Part shown: positions 21,199 through 29,490 of the stretch, piece by piece | Position numbering within the stretch: the first letter of the stretch is position 1 | Layout: each line of letters opens with the position of its first letter | NCBI RefSeq assembly: GCF_019656215.1 | Contig: NZ_BPLK01000001.1 | Coordinates: 62,001-126,000 of the forward strand | From: Apilactobacillus zhangqiuensis | GTDB taxonomy: Bacteria; Bacillota; Bacilli; Lactobacillales; Lactobacillaceae | DNA length: 64,000 nucleotides | Direction of reading: 5' to 3' | Position numbers and translations under genes: made by a program | The notes under the pieces: generated by a model | Told to the model about the DNA's origin: nothing | What the model saw: the letters and a program-made list of their open reading frames with translations, nothing else | The model's database searches: none

Positions 21199-21837
21199 AT
21201 GGAAAAATCTACCAAAGATAATAAAAATAAATTTTTAAAAGAATGCCTAAGCTGGCTAATCTACCTAGTTGTATTGGGAGGGATTTACCTAACAATTACC
21301 CACTTCATTACAATGGCAACCGTTGATGGTCATTCAATGGATCCTAACCTATACAACGGAGAAAAGATGTTGGTATTAAAACAAGCCGACATTAAACGTA
21401 ATAATGTCATCATTTTCGATGCCCATGGCGAAGATCCAGAAGCGACCGCTAATGACTACTACGTAAAACGTGTTATCGGTCTACCAGGTGATACCGTTTC
21501 ATACAAAGATGGCAAGCTATACGTAAATAACAAGGTCGTTGACCAAAGCTTTATCAGTAAAAAAGAGCTAAATGTAGGAACGCGTTATAACCTTAATGGT
21601 GACAATATTAAAGACTGGGATATCTCTAAATTGTCCAGATCTAAATGGGTATACAATAAGAATGTGAAGGTCGTGCCAAAGGGTGAATACTTCGTATTAG
21701 GTGATAACCGTAGCATTTCAAACGATAGCCGATACTGGGGATTTGTAAAGAATTCTAAGGTATTGGGTGTTGCTAAGTTATTCCCATGGTCAGGTACTGC
21801 TAAGCACCGTCATAACGTTAATGACTTAGCTGAGTAG
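21199..21837 (+). CDS. lepB: Signal peptidase I (first of a tandem pair)
   Basis: The 212-residue type I signal peptidase removes Sec and Tat signal peptides outside the membrane. One N-terminal membrane helix (about 15-38) is followed by the catalytic Ser in GHSMDPNLY, the Lys in YYVKRVIGLPGD and the box GDNRSISNDSRYWGFV. I choose ATG 21199, eight bases after AGGAG; an ATG at 21169 is in frame but lacks a ribosome binding site. The paralogue follows after 15 bases. Confidence 0.92.
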   Translation: MEKSTKDNKNKFLKECLSWLIYLVVLGGIYLTITHFITMATVDGHSMDPNLYNGEKMLVLKQADIKRNNVIIFDAHGEDPEATANDYYVKRVIGLPGDTVSYKDGKLYVNNKVVDQSFISKKELNVGTRYNLNGDNIKDWDISKLSRSKWVYNKNVKVVPKGEYFVLGDNRSISNDSRYWGFVKNSKVLGVAKLFPWSGTAKHRHNVNDLAE

Positions 21838-21852
21838 AGGAGAGTTCAATCC

Positions 21853-22488
21853 ATGAAATTAACTGGTAAACAAAAGAGTTTATTATCATGGGTTATCTAC
21901 CTGTTATTCCTGGTATTAGCCTGGTTTGCAATTAAAAGTTTTGCGACAGTAGTTAAGGTTGATGGTCATTCAATGGATCCCAACTTATACACTGGACAAA
22001 GAGTTTTAGTGATGAAAAGAGCCGCGATTAAACGCAATAGTGTGATTGTATTTGATGCGTTTGGTGAAGATCCTACCAAGCTCGCCACTACATATTATGT
22101 AAAACGTGTGGTTGGGATTCCCGGTGATAAAATCGTGTATAAAGACGGTAAACTATACATCAATAACAAGCTATATAAGCAAGACTATATTAGTAAAGAA
22201 CAGGCGAGCGTTGGGACACGCTATAAATTTCAAACTGATGTCATTAAGAACTGGGATATCACTAAACTATCTAGAGAAAAATGGGTAGATGATCAAGATG
22301 AAAAGATTGTCCCTAAAGGGATGTACTTCGTATTAGGTGATAATCGATTAATCTCAAATGACAGCCGTTATTGGGGATTTGTTGAAAAAAGAAAAGTATT
22401 GGGTGTTGTGTACGCATTCCCATGGTCAGGAAATGCCACACAGCGTTACAACATTAATAGTTTACAAAATAAAAAAGCGTTGAATTAA
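21853..22488 (+). CDS. lepB: Signal peptidase I (second of a tandem pair)
   Basis: The 211-residue paralogue of the preceding gene has the same order of motifs: membrane helix (10-32), GHSMDPNLYTGQ with the catalytic Ser, YYVKRVVGIPGD with the Lys, and GDNRLISNDSRYWGFV. Start ATG 21853 follows GAGGAGAG. The pair is probably one operon; two copies may differ in substrate preference. The stop codon is inside the terminator stem. Confidence 0.92.
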   Translation: MKLTGKQKSLLSWVIYLLFLVLAWFAIKSFATVVKVDGHSMDPNLYTGQRVLVMKRAAIKRNSVIVFDAFGEDPTKLATTYYVKRVVGIPGDKIVYKDGKLYINNKLYKQDYISKEQASVGTRYKFQTDVIKNWDITKLSREKWVDDQDEKIVPKGMYFVLGDNRLISNDSRYWGFVEKRKVLGVVYAFPWSGNATQRYNINSLQNKKALN

Positions 22489-22504
22489 CTTCAACGCTTT
22501 TTTT
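22471..22504. terminator. Bidirectional terminator after lepB pair
   Basis: AAAAAGCGTTGAA stem with TTAAC loop, T-run after it; also suits the converging gene at 22514-23086. Confidence 0.9.
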
Positions 22505-22513
22505 GTTGGTTAT

Positions 22514-23086
22514 TTATTTGTTTTCAGATGTGGTTGAAATTGAAGTTGATGCATCGCTAGCAGAAGCGGCTGTACTATTTACGACAGAATTTGATCCATC
22601 ATTGTTAATGTTTGATGGTTTGGTAACTTGAGTTTGGACATTATCCGAAGTGACATTTGAATCGTCATACATACGGTTGTTTAAAGTCATACCAGAAGCA
22701 CTAGTATCATTAATAATCATAGTCTTAACTTCTTTTTTGGCTTTCTTTTTTCTGCTCTTCTTAGTCTTTTCGACTACCTTTTTAGCTTTTTTAACCTTTT
22801 TAACGGGCTTTAATTGGTATTCAGGAACGTAACCACCTAATTTGGGTAGGAATAGGAAGTTTGATCCATTGAAACGAACGCGGTTACCCACGTGCATGTG
22901 CCCAATTCGTTTGAAGTAACGGTATCTCATCATTGTGTGACGACCGTGATTTAGTTTTCCATATTTATAAACGTTAACAAATTCGCTTCGGTTAGTGTAA
23001 GTTTGGTTAGCGGATGCATGGACAGTAGTACCAATCAAGAATACGGCACCTACAGCTGCAAAAGCAGCGGCTACTTTCTTTTTCAT
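22514..23086 (-). CDS. Secreted basic surface-associated protein
   Basis: I place the start at ATG 23086, directly after AGGAGG, giving 190 residues. A signal peptide (1-24, cleavage near VHASA) is followed by a ~70-residue Tyr/Gly/His-rich region resembling the short SLAP-type wall-binding modules of lactobacilli (VYKYGKLNHGRH, GNRVRFNGSNFLFLPKLGGY). A very Lys-rich helix-like segment (PVKKVKKAKKVVEKTKKS onward) and a Ser/Thr/Asn-rich tail follow. The positive segment could bind teichoic acids or DNA. Function unknown. Confidence 0.6.
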   Translation of the reverse strand: MKKKVAAAFAAVGAVFLIGTTVHASANQTYTNRSEFVNVYKYGKLNHGRHTMMRYRYFKRIGHMHVGNRVRFNGSNFLFLPKLGGYVPEYQLKPVKKVKKAKKVVEKTKKSRKKKAKKEVKTMIINDTSASGMTLNNRMYDDSNVTSDNVQTQVTKPSNINNDGSNSVVNSTAASASDASTSISTTSENK

Positions 23087-23214
23087 TATTGTTTCCTCCT
23101 GGGAATGTAAAAATATTCTCATATATATATAATAATCTACCAGTAAATACAGAAATATCAAGCCAAATAAACTGATTTAACTTAAATGTAACGTTTAAAA
23201 TAATTATCCACATG

Positions 23215-23242
23215 TTGACAACTCTAATCAGTCAGATATAAT
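23215..23242 (+). promoter_or_regulatory. Promoter of the isoleucine 2-epimerase-like gene
   Basis: TTGACA at 23215-23220, 16-base spacer, TATAAT at 23237-23242. Confidence 0.82.
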
Positions 23243-23255
23243 CAATTACAATTAA

Positions 23256-23290
23256 ATTAGAAAACGATTAGAAATTAATCGTTTTCTAAT
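23256..23290 (+). promoter_or_regulatory. 15-bp perfect inverted repeat, operator or leader hairpin
   Basis: ATTAGAAAACGATTA and its exact complement are separated by five bases, immediately downstream of the predicted transcription start and 25 bases before the start codon. No T-run follows, so an operator for a dimeric repressor or a leader hairpin is more likely than a terminator. Confidence 0.6.
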
Positions 23291-23315
23291 AAATATATGG
23301 AATGAGGTGTTCAAT

Positions 23316-24653
23316 ATGAAAAATCAAGAAATTTTGCATGACGAAGACGAATGTTTCGCATCAGCTTCACGTATCAAGTACTTTGATATGGTAATTGAAT
23401 CGGGTGAAGGTGCGATTTTAAAGGACGTCGAGGGAAACGAATACATTGATTTATTAGCGAGCGCATCCTCAACCAACACAGGACATAGTCATCCACACGT
23501 AGTTGATGCAATCACCAAACAAGCTCAAAAGCTAATCCAATACACTCCCGCATATTTTGCCAACCTACCAGCTGCTAAATTAGCAAAGAGATTGACCGCA
23601 ATTGCACCAATCGATGGACCGGCTGAATTATCATGGGGAAATTCAGGATCAGATGCCAATGACGCACTAATCAAGTTTGCTCGTGGATATACTGGTCGCC
23701 AAGACGTTGTTAGTTTTACTGGAGCATACCATGGTTCTACATACGGTTCAATGAGTGCATCCGGCGTTAGTTTGAACATGAACAGAAAGATGGGACCTCT
23801 AATGAGTGGCTTTTACAAAGTACCATTCCCAAGCCCTTGGTATCGCGAATCATACGAAACTGAAGATGAGTTTGTAGATCGTATGTTCGAAGAGTTTAAG
23901 TTACCTTTTGATACATATTTACCTGCCGACGAGGTAGCGGTCATCTTGATTGAACCAATTCAAGGTGACGGCGGAATCGTCAAAGCACCAGAAAAGTACC
24001 TAAAGAAAGTATACGAATTTGCTCACGAACACGGCATCTTATTTGCGATTGATGAAGTTAATCAAGGCATGGGCCGTACCGGCAAATGGTGGTCAATTCA
24101 ACAATTTGACGGCATTTACCCAGATCTTATGACCGTTGGAAAATCATTAGCTTCTGGTTTGCCACTAAGTGCCGTTATCGGTAAAAAGGAAATTATCGAA
24201 TCACTTGAAGCGCCAGCTAATGTATACACCACCGCCGGAAACCCTGTCACCACAGCGGCTGCCATGGCAACAATTGATATCATCGAAGATGAACACCTAC
24301 TAGAACGCAGTGAGCGTTTGGGCGCCAAATCCAAAGTATTCTTTGATAGAATGAAAGAGAAGTACAATTTTGTCGGCGACGTTAGAATGTACGGCTTGGA
24401 CGGTGGTATTGATATCGTCGATCCTAAGACTGGTAAAGCTGACGTTAAAGTAGCGACAAAACTAATCTATCGTATGTTTGAGCTAGGGGTAATTATGATT
24501 ACCGTTAGGGGAAATGTACTAAGATTTCAACCACCTTTGGTAATTACCGAAGAACAACTAGAAAAGGCCTTTGATGTTATCGACCAAGCGATGGACGATG
24601 AAGCAAATGGTCGCATCCAATTCGATAAGGCAATTGGTTGGAGTACTGATTAA
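23316..24653 (+). CDS. Isoleucine 2-epimerase-like PLP-dependent aminotransferase-fold enzyme
   Basis: A 445-residue class-III aminotransferase-fold protein. It closely resembles, from memory, the isoleucine 2-epimerase (branched-chain amino acid racemase) of Lactobacillus buchneri, sharing blocks such as YIDLLASAS, FGNSGSDAND-like WGNSGSDAND, FAIDEVNQGMGRTGK and GKSLASGLPLSAVIGKKE. PLP-binding Lys is about residue 276 (TVGKSLASG). Such enzymes interconvert L-Ile and D-allo-Ile. Start ATG 23316 follows GAGGTG; an upstream GTG (23307) lies inside the binding site. A GABA- or other aminotransferase is the alternative. Confidence 0.8.
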   Translation: MKNQEILHDEDECFASASRIKYFDMVIESGEGAILKDVEGNEYIDLLASASSTNTGHSHPHVVDAITKQAQKLIQYTPAYFANLPAAKLAKRLTAIAPIDGPAELSWGNSGSDANDALIKFARGYTGRQDVVSFTGAYHGSTYGSMSASGVSLNMNRKMGPLMSGFYKVPFPSPWYRESYETEDEFVDRMFEEFKLPFDTYLPADEVAVILIEPIQGDGGIVKAPEKYLKKVYEFAHEHGILFAIDEVNQGMGRTGKWWSIQQFDGIYPDLMTVGKSLASGLPLSAVIGKKEIIESLEAPANVYTTAGNPVTTAAAMATIDIIEDEHLLERSERLGAKSKVFFDRMKEKYNFVGDVRMYGLDGGIDIVDPKTGKADVKVATKLIYRMFELGVIMITVRGNVLRFQPPLVITEEQLEKAFDVIDQAMDDEANGRIQFDKAIGWSTD

Positions 24654-24676
24654 TAAGCTAATTAGGGGTGTAATTA

Positions 24677-25993
24677 ATGGCTCATACTAAGTTAACGCAA
24701 GCTGACTTTGATGCAATGCGCGAACAATATGATAAAGATCCAAAAAACAAGGTATTACAACGTTCCATAATGAAAAACGGGATCAATAATACTGCCAAAG
24801 ATAATCGAGTTGTGGCCAAATTAAACCACACATACTCTGTTGAAATCGATACTGGTAAGGTATCAAATCAAAAACGTTCTGGTCGTTGCTGGCTATTCTC
24901 ATTATTAAACGTTTTAAAACACGATTTTGCGAAACGCTACGACGTAAAAGACTTTGAATTATCTCAAAGTTACCTATTCTTCTGGGATAAGGTCGAACGT
25001 GCTAACATTTTTTACGATCACATTGTCGATACTGCTGATAAGCCTTTCGATGATCGTGAACTTCGCTGCTACTTAGCCGCACCAGGTGCCGATGGTGGTG
25101 AATGGGGCATGGCTGTTGCACTAGTACAAAAGTACGGTGTGATGCCAACTTCTGCCTTTCCTGAAAGTAATGTAACGGAAGATACATCCGATTTAAAGGA
25201 GGTATTGAACCGTAAGTTGCGTCGTGACGCAATGGTATTGCGCGACATGATTCATGCCGGTAAAAGTGATGCCGAAATTGCTGAAAAACGTAAGGAAATG
25301 CTAAAGGAAGTTTACAAAATTGCTGGTTTCGCCTGTGGTGTTCCACGTGAAACATTTACTTTTGAATACCGCGATGACAAGCAAAACTACCATGTCGAAG
25401 AAAACATCACACCTAAACAATTTTTCGATCAATACTTCGAAATCAATTTAGATGATTACGTCGTTTTGGGTAACTATCCCAACCGTAAAATGGAACAATT
25501 ATTCCGTAACAAGGCCGGTCAAAACGTCGTTGGTGGTCGCCAAGTTGAATTCTTAAACATGCCAATGGATGTATTAAAGGATGCTGCAATTGCGCAATTA
25601 AAAGATGGCGAAACTGTCTGGTTTGCCAACACCGTGACCGAACAATCAGATCGTCAAAATGGTCTTTTGGACGACAATTTATACCGACGTGGTGAATTGT
25701 TTGATATCGATATGAACATGGACAAGGCCCAACGTTTGGATTACTACGACAATATTCCTAACCACGCGATGACACTTACTGGGGTCGACATTGTCGACGA
25801 CAAGCCAACTAAGTGGAAGGTCGAAAACTCCTGGGGTGAAAAGGTCGGCGAAAAAGGTTACTTCGTAATGGCTGATAACTGGATGGACAATAACGTCTTC
25901 GAAGTTATCGTTAACAAGAAGTACCTAACCGATTCACAAAGACAACTATTAGAACAAACCCCAGTCGATTTAGACCCTTGGGCAGCGGTATAA
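24677..25993 (+). CDS. pepC: Aminopeptidase C (C1 bleomycin hydrolase family), copy 1
   Basis: The 438-residue cytoplasmic cysteine aminopeptidase removes N-terminal residues from peptides imported by the cell. The catalytic triad is visible: Cys71 in QKRSGRCWLFS, His in NHAMTLTGVD and Asn in KVENSWGEK. Length fits PepC of lactic acid bacteria. Start ATG 24677 follows AGGGGTG. A paralogue follows after 14 bases. A perfect parS consensus lies inside the coding sequence. Confidence 0.93.
   Translation: MAHTKLTQADFDAMREQYDKDPKNKVLQRSIMKNGINNTAKDNRVVAKLNHTYSVEIDTGKVSNQKRSGRCWLFSLLNVLKHDFAKRYDVKDFELSQSYLFFWDKVERANIFYDHIVDTADKPFDDRELRCYLAAPGADGGEWGMAVALVQKYGVMPTSAFPESNVTEDTSDLKEVLNRKLRRDAMVLRDMIHAGKSDAEIAEKRKEMLKEVYKIAGFACGVPRETFTFEYRDDKQNYHVEENITPKQFFDQYFEINLDDYVVLGNYPNRKMEQLFRNKAGQNVVGGRQVEFLNMPMDVLKDAAIAQLKDGETVWFANTVTEQSDRQNGLLDDNLYRRGELFDIDMNMDKAQRLDYYDNIPNHAMTLTGVDIVDDKPTKWKVENSWGEKVGEKGYFVMADNWMDNNVFEVIVNKKYLTDSQRQLLEQTPVDLDPWAAV
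25339..25354 (+). promoter_or_regulatory. parS site 3, full consensus, inside pepC copy 1
   Basis: TGTTCCACGTGAAACA matches TGTTNCACGTGAAACA at every fixed position. Confidence 0.85.
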
Positions 25994-26007
25994 GGAGGAC
26001 GTAGATA

Positions 26008-27333
26008 ATGACTGAAACAAAAATTACCGAACAAGATCTAAAAGAATTACGTGCGGCCTACGAAGAAAATCCTACCAATGCGATTTTGGAAAGAACCGTA
26101 ACACAAAATGGAATTGGCAATGTTTCATACGATGAAACAGCCACTGAAAAACTAAATCCCATCTTTTCTGTTGAAGTGAAGACTGGTAAGGTGTCAAACC
26201 AAAAACAATCTGGTCGTTGCTGGATGTTTGCACTATTAAATACCTTAAAGCACCAATTTGGCGCTAAGTATAATGTCAAAGATTTCGAACTATCACAAAA
26301 TTATCTATTCTTCTGGGATAAGATTGAACGTGCCAATATCTTTTACGACCGCATCATAAATACTGCGGACAAGCCACTAGACGACCGTACCGTTCAATAC
26401 TTCCTAGAAGTAGGGCCAGGTGCAGATGGTGGTCAATGGGCAATGGCTGTAGCATTAGTTCAAAAATACGGTGTTGTCCCAACCACTGCGTTTAGTGAAA
26501 CTAACGTTTCCGAAAGTACCAGTGATTTGAAATCGATTTTGAATTACAAACTAAGAAACGATGCACTTAAACTACGTAACATGGTAAATGATGGTGTGTC
26601 TGAAGAAGATATCCATGACGCTAGAGAACAAATGCTAGCCGAAGTTTACAAGATTGCTGCGTACTCACTTGGCGTGCCTCCGAAGACTTTTGACTTCGAA
26701 TACAGGGATGATAACGACAATTACCACATCGATCGTGACTTAACCCCTAAGGCATTCTATGAAAAGTACCTATCAGATGCGGACTTAGACGATTACGTGG
26801 TTCTAAGTAACGCTCCTGACAAGGAATACGACAAGATGTATCGTTTATCAGCTCAAGAAAACGTGGTTGATGGTAGAAAGATTGAATTCTTGAACCTACC
26901 AATGGAAGACCTAAAAAATGCCGCAATTGCGCAATTAAAAGACGGTCAAGCCGTTTGGTTTGCTAACGACATTGCACGTCAATCTGACCGCAAAAAAGGC
27001 TTCTTAGCAGAAAATCTATACCATTACGATGAACTTTTTGATGTCGATTTATCAATGAGCAAAAAAGAACGTCTACAATACCATGAAGCTAACGTTTCAC
27101 ATGCCACTGCATTAACCGGTGTCGATTTAGTCGATGACAAACCAACTAAATGGAAAGTGGAAAATTCATGGGGATCAAAGAATGGTGTCAACGGATATTT
27201 CATCATGGATGATGGTTGGATGAACGAATATGTATACGAAATTGTAATAAATAAAAAATATTTATCTAATGATAAAACCGCGCTATTAAGCCAATCTCCG
27301 GTCGAATTAGCCCCTTGGGATTCGTTAGAATAA
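26008..27333 (+). CDS. pepC: Aminopeptidase C (C1 bleomycin hydrolase family), copy 2
   Basis: The 441-residue paralogue of the preceding gene also has Cys71 (QKQSGRCWMFA), His in SHATALTGVD and Asn in KVENSWGSK, so it should be active. The two proteins align along their full length, indicating tandem duplication followed by divergence. Start ATG 26008 follows AAGGAGG. No terminator is seen directly after it, so transcripts may run into the T-box region. Confidence 0.93.
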   Translation: MTETKITEQDLKELRAAYEENPTNAILERTVTQNGIGNVSYDETATEKLNPIFSVEVKTGKVSNQKQSGRCWMFALLNTLKHQFGAKYNVKDFELSQNYLFFWDKIERANIFYDRIINTADKPLDDRTVQYFLEVGPGADGGQWAMAVALVQKYGVVPTTAFSETNVSESTSDLKSILNYKLRNDALKLRNMVNDGVSEEDIHDAREQMLAEVYKIAAYSLGVPPKTFDFEYRDDNDNYHIDRDLTPKAFYEKYLSDADLDDYVVLSNAPDKEYDKMYRLSAQENVVDGRKIEFLNLPMEDLKNAAIAQLKDGQAVWFANDIARQSDRKKGFLAENLYHYDELFDVDLSMSKKERLQYHEANVSHATALTGVDLVDDKPTKWKVENSWGSKNGVNGYFIMDDGWMNEYVYEIVINKKYLSNDKTALLSQSPVELAPWDSLE

Positions 27334-27343
27334 AATTAAAGCA

Positions 27344-27372
27344 TTGCAATTTTTCTGAGAAGGTATTAATAT
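27344..27372 (+). promoter_or_regulatory. Promoter of the arg operon
   Basis: TTGCAA at 27344-27349, a 17-base spacer, TAATAT at 27367-27372, about 20 bases before the first T-box. Confidence 0.65.
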
Positions 27373-27398
27373 AAGTGACAATCAAATAAGACGTTGAA

Positions 27399-27637
27399 CA
27401 GGAATTTTAATTATTGAGTGTTTCACAGGAAACTCACGGTTATGAGAGTGAGTAACACGGTAGTTAAATCGTACCTGAGAGTCATTTTTCGAAATGAGTA
27501 GAAAAAATCGTAGGCGGCGTTAACGCTGAAGTTATTATAACTTCTCGAGCTAGTATTCGTGAGAGTGCTAGGAATTGAGGTGGAACCGCGATTTTATTCG
27601 TCCTCTTGGATATCTTATCCAAGAGGATTTTTTTATA
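27399..27637 (+). promoter_or_regulatory. T-box riboswitch 1 of 3, Arg specifier, transcription-terminating
   Basis: Stem I base CAGG/CCTG flanks a specifier loop containing CGT (27470-27472, Arg), above which lie a 9-bp helix (27406-27414 with 27460-27468) and a distal hairpin. The T-box sequence GAGGTGGAACCGCG lies at 27577-27590. The terminator is TCCTCTTGGAT/ATCCAAGAGGA (27601-27628) plus a T-run. Uncharged tRNA-Arg should favour read-through. Confidence 0.9.
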
Positions 27638-27669
27638 CCCAAAAATAAATATCAATTTTAAAAACAGTG

Positions 27670-27912
27670 ATTAGGAATTTTAGTTAATTCAGTCATTTAC
27701 AGAGAACTTAGCAAAGCCGGGTGAGAGCTAAGGATGACATTAATTAAATCGTACCTATGAGTTTGAATTCGAAATGAGTAGAATTCACCGTTAACGCGTT
27801 ATCGTTAAAGTTTGTATGAACTTTATGAGCTGATGTTCGTGAGAATGTCAGAAACTGAGGTGGAACCACGATTAGTCGTCCTCTAGGATTTATTCCTAGG
27901 GGACTTTTTTAT
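27670..27912 (+). promoter_or_regulatory. T-box riboswitch 2 of 3, Arg specifier, transcription-terminating
   Basis: The same architecture: base helix TAGG/CCTA, specifier CGT at 27750-27752, distal hairpin CTTAGC/GCTAAG with GGTGAGA loop, T-box GAGGTGGAACCACG, and terminator GTCCTCTAGGA/TCCTAGGGGAC followed by TTTTTT near 27911. Confidence 0.9.
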
Positions 27913-27930
27913 ATAAATATTTGCATGATG

Positions 27931-28188
27931 ATCAAGAATTTAATCAAACCAATCATTTACAGAGAAATTAACGTTGATGAGAGTTAATAATGACATTTGA
28001 TTAATCGTACTTGTGAGTGAGCTTCGAAATGAGTAGAAGCAAACGTTGGCGGCGTTAACGCGGAAGTCATTGACTTTATGAGCTAGCATTCGCGAGGGGG
28101 TTAGAAATTGAGGTGGTACCGCGGTTACATCGTCCTCTATAGAAATTAAAATTTCGTTGTTTATATACAAAAAAGGAGGATGTTTCAC
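27931..28188 (+). promoter_or_regulatory. T-box riboswitch 3 of 3, Arg specifier, probably translational
   Basis: Base helix CAAG/CTTG, specifier CGT at 28006-28008, distal hairpin ATTAAC/GTTAAT, T-box GAGGTGGTACCGCGG at 28110-28124. There is no strong terminator with a T-run. Instead CGTCCTC (28131-28137), the 3' half of the antiterminator, can pair with GAGGATG (28176-28182), which contains the argG ribosome binding site. Confidence 0.82.
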
Positions 28189-28196
28189 ATGAAACA
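28181..28196 (+). promoter_or_regulatory. parS-like centromere site 4 over the argG start
   Basis: TGTTTCACATGAAACA, the same one-mismatch variant as sites 1 and 2. It covers the spacer between ribosome binding site and start codon and the first codons of argG. Confidence 0.75.
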
Positions 28197-29490
28197 ATCA
28201 AAGAAAATCGTTTTAGCATATTCCGGAGGATTAGATACATCAGTTTCAATCGCATGGTTGATCGAACAAGGTTTTGACGTAATTGCCTGCTGCATTAATG
28301 TAGGTGAGGATTACGGAGAACACAAAGATTTAAACCAAATTAAAGAAAAAGCATTAAAGGTTGGTGCTATCAAGTCATACGTGGTTGATGCACTAGACGA
28401 ATTCGCAGAAGACTTCCTACTAACGGCATTAGATGCTAACGCAATGTATGAAGGGCAATACCCATTGAGTTCAGCTCTATCTCGTCCTTTAATGAGTCAA
28501 AAGCTAGTTGAAATTGCTCACCAAGAAGGTGCCGAATACATTTGTCACGGATGTACTGGTAAAGGAAACGACCAAGTTCGTTTCGATGTCGCTATCCATT
28601 CTCTAGATCCAAAATTGACAGTGGTTACTCCAGTTCGTCAATGGCACTGGAACAGAGAAGAAGAAATCGAATTTGCTAAGAAACACAACATCGATATTCC
28701 AATTGATTTAGATTCTCCATACTCAATCGACGCCAACATCTGGGGACGTGCTAATGAATGTGGTGTCCTAGAAAATCCATGGAACCAAGCTCCAGAAGAT
28801 GCCTTCGATATTACTAAACCAATCGAAGAAACACCTGACCAACCAGAATTTATGGACATCACCTTTAAACAAGGTAAACCAGTCGCAGTTAACGGCGTTG
28901 AAATGAGCTTCGCAGAAGTTATCAAAAAAGTTAATATCAGTGCCGGTGAACACGGTGTCGGTCGTATCGATCACATCGAAAACCGTTTAGTCGGAATTAA
29001 ATCCAGAGAAGTATACGAATCACCAGGTGCTACCGTATTGCTAAAGGCCCACAAGGCAATGGAAAACCTAACTATGGAAAGAGATTTAGCTCACTTCAAG
29101 CCAATGGTTGAACAACAAATCGCTAACCTTACTTACAACGGTTTATGGTTCTCACCATTGATGAAGTCACTAAAGGCATTTATCCAATCATCACAAGACA
29201 CAGTCAGTGGAACAGTTAAGGTGAAGTTATTCAAGGGTAACGTTTACGTAGTCGCTTCTAAGTCAGATGAATCACTATACGATGAAGACCTAGCTACTTA
29301 CACCGCAGCCGATTCATTCGATCAAAATGCTTCAGTTGGTTTCATCAAACTATGGGGACTACCTACTCAAGTCGCATCACAAGTAAAACAAAAAAACTTA
29401 CAAAAGAACTTCATGAAAGATGTTATGAAGACTAAAACAAAGGAAAAGGTACTAGTTGAAAACAAGTTAGAAGGTGAATCTGATGAGTGA
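28189..29490 (+). CDS. argG: Argininosuccinate synthase
   Basis: ArgG joins citrulline and aspartate using ATP. The 433-residue product has the ATP-pyrophosphatase loop YSGGLDTS (about 11-18), the block [14 protein letters not shown], and [18 protein letters not shown] choose ATG 28189, nine bases after AAAGGAGG; ATG 28180 abuts the binding site. It leads the operon argG-argH-ABC transporter, controlled by three Arg T-boxes. The stop overlaps the argH start by eight bases. Confidence 0.96.
   Translation: MKQSKKIVLAYSGGLDTSVSIAWLIEQGFDVIACCINVGEDYGEHKDLNQIKEKALKVGAIKSYVVDALDEFAEDFLLTALDANAMYEGQYPLSSALSRPLMSQKLVEIAHQEGAEYICHGCTGKGNDQVRFDVAIHSLDPKLTVVTPVRQWHWNREEEIEFAKKHNIDIPIDLDSPYSIDANIWGRANECGVLENPWNQAPEDAFDITKPIEETPDQPEFMDITFKQGKPVAVNGVEMSFAEVIKKVNISAGEHGVGRIDHIENRLVGIKSREVYESPGATVLLKAHKAMENLTMERDLAHFKPMVEQQIANLTYNGLWFSPLMKSLKAFIQSSQDTVSGTVKVKLFKGNVYVVASKSDESLYDEDLATYTAADSFDQNASVGFIKLWGLPTQVASQVKQKNLQKNFMKDVMKTKTKEKVLVENKLEGESDE

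Noticed and set aside
27419-27434. TGTTTCACAGGAAACT as a further parS site
   Set aside because: It has two mismatches from the variant, lies within T-box 1 Stem I, and is explained by that structure.
27736-27994. GAC (Asp) read as the T-box specifier in units 2 and 3, and CAC/AAC in unit 1
   Set aside because: These triplets lie in an upper helix of Stem I. The co-varying base helices (CAGG/CCTG, TAGG/CCTA, CAAG/CTTG) place CGT in the specifier loop in all three units, and Arg agrees with the operon's function.
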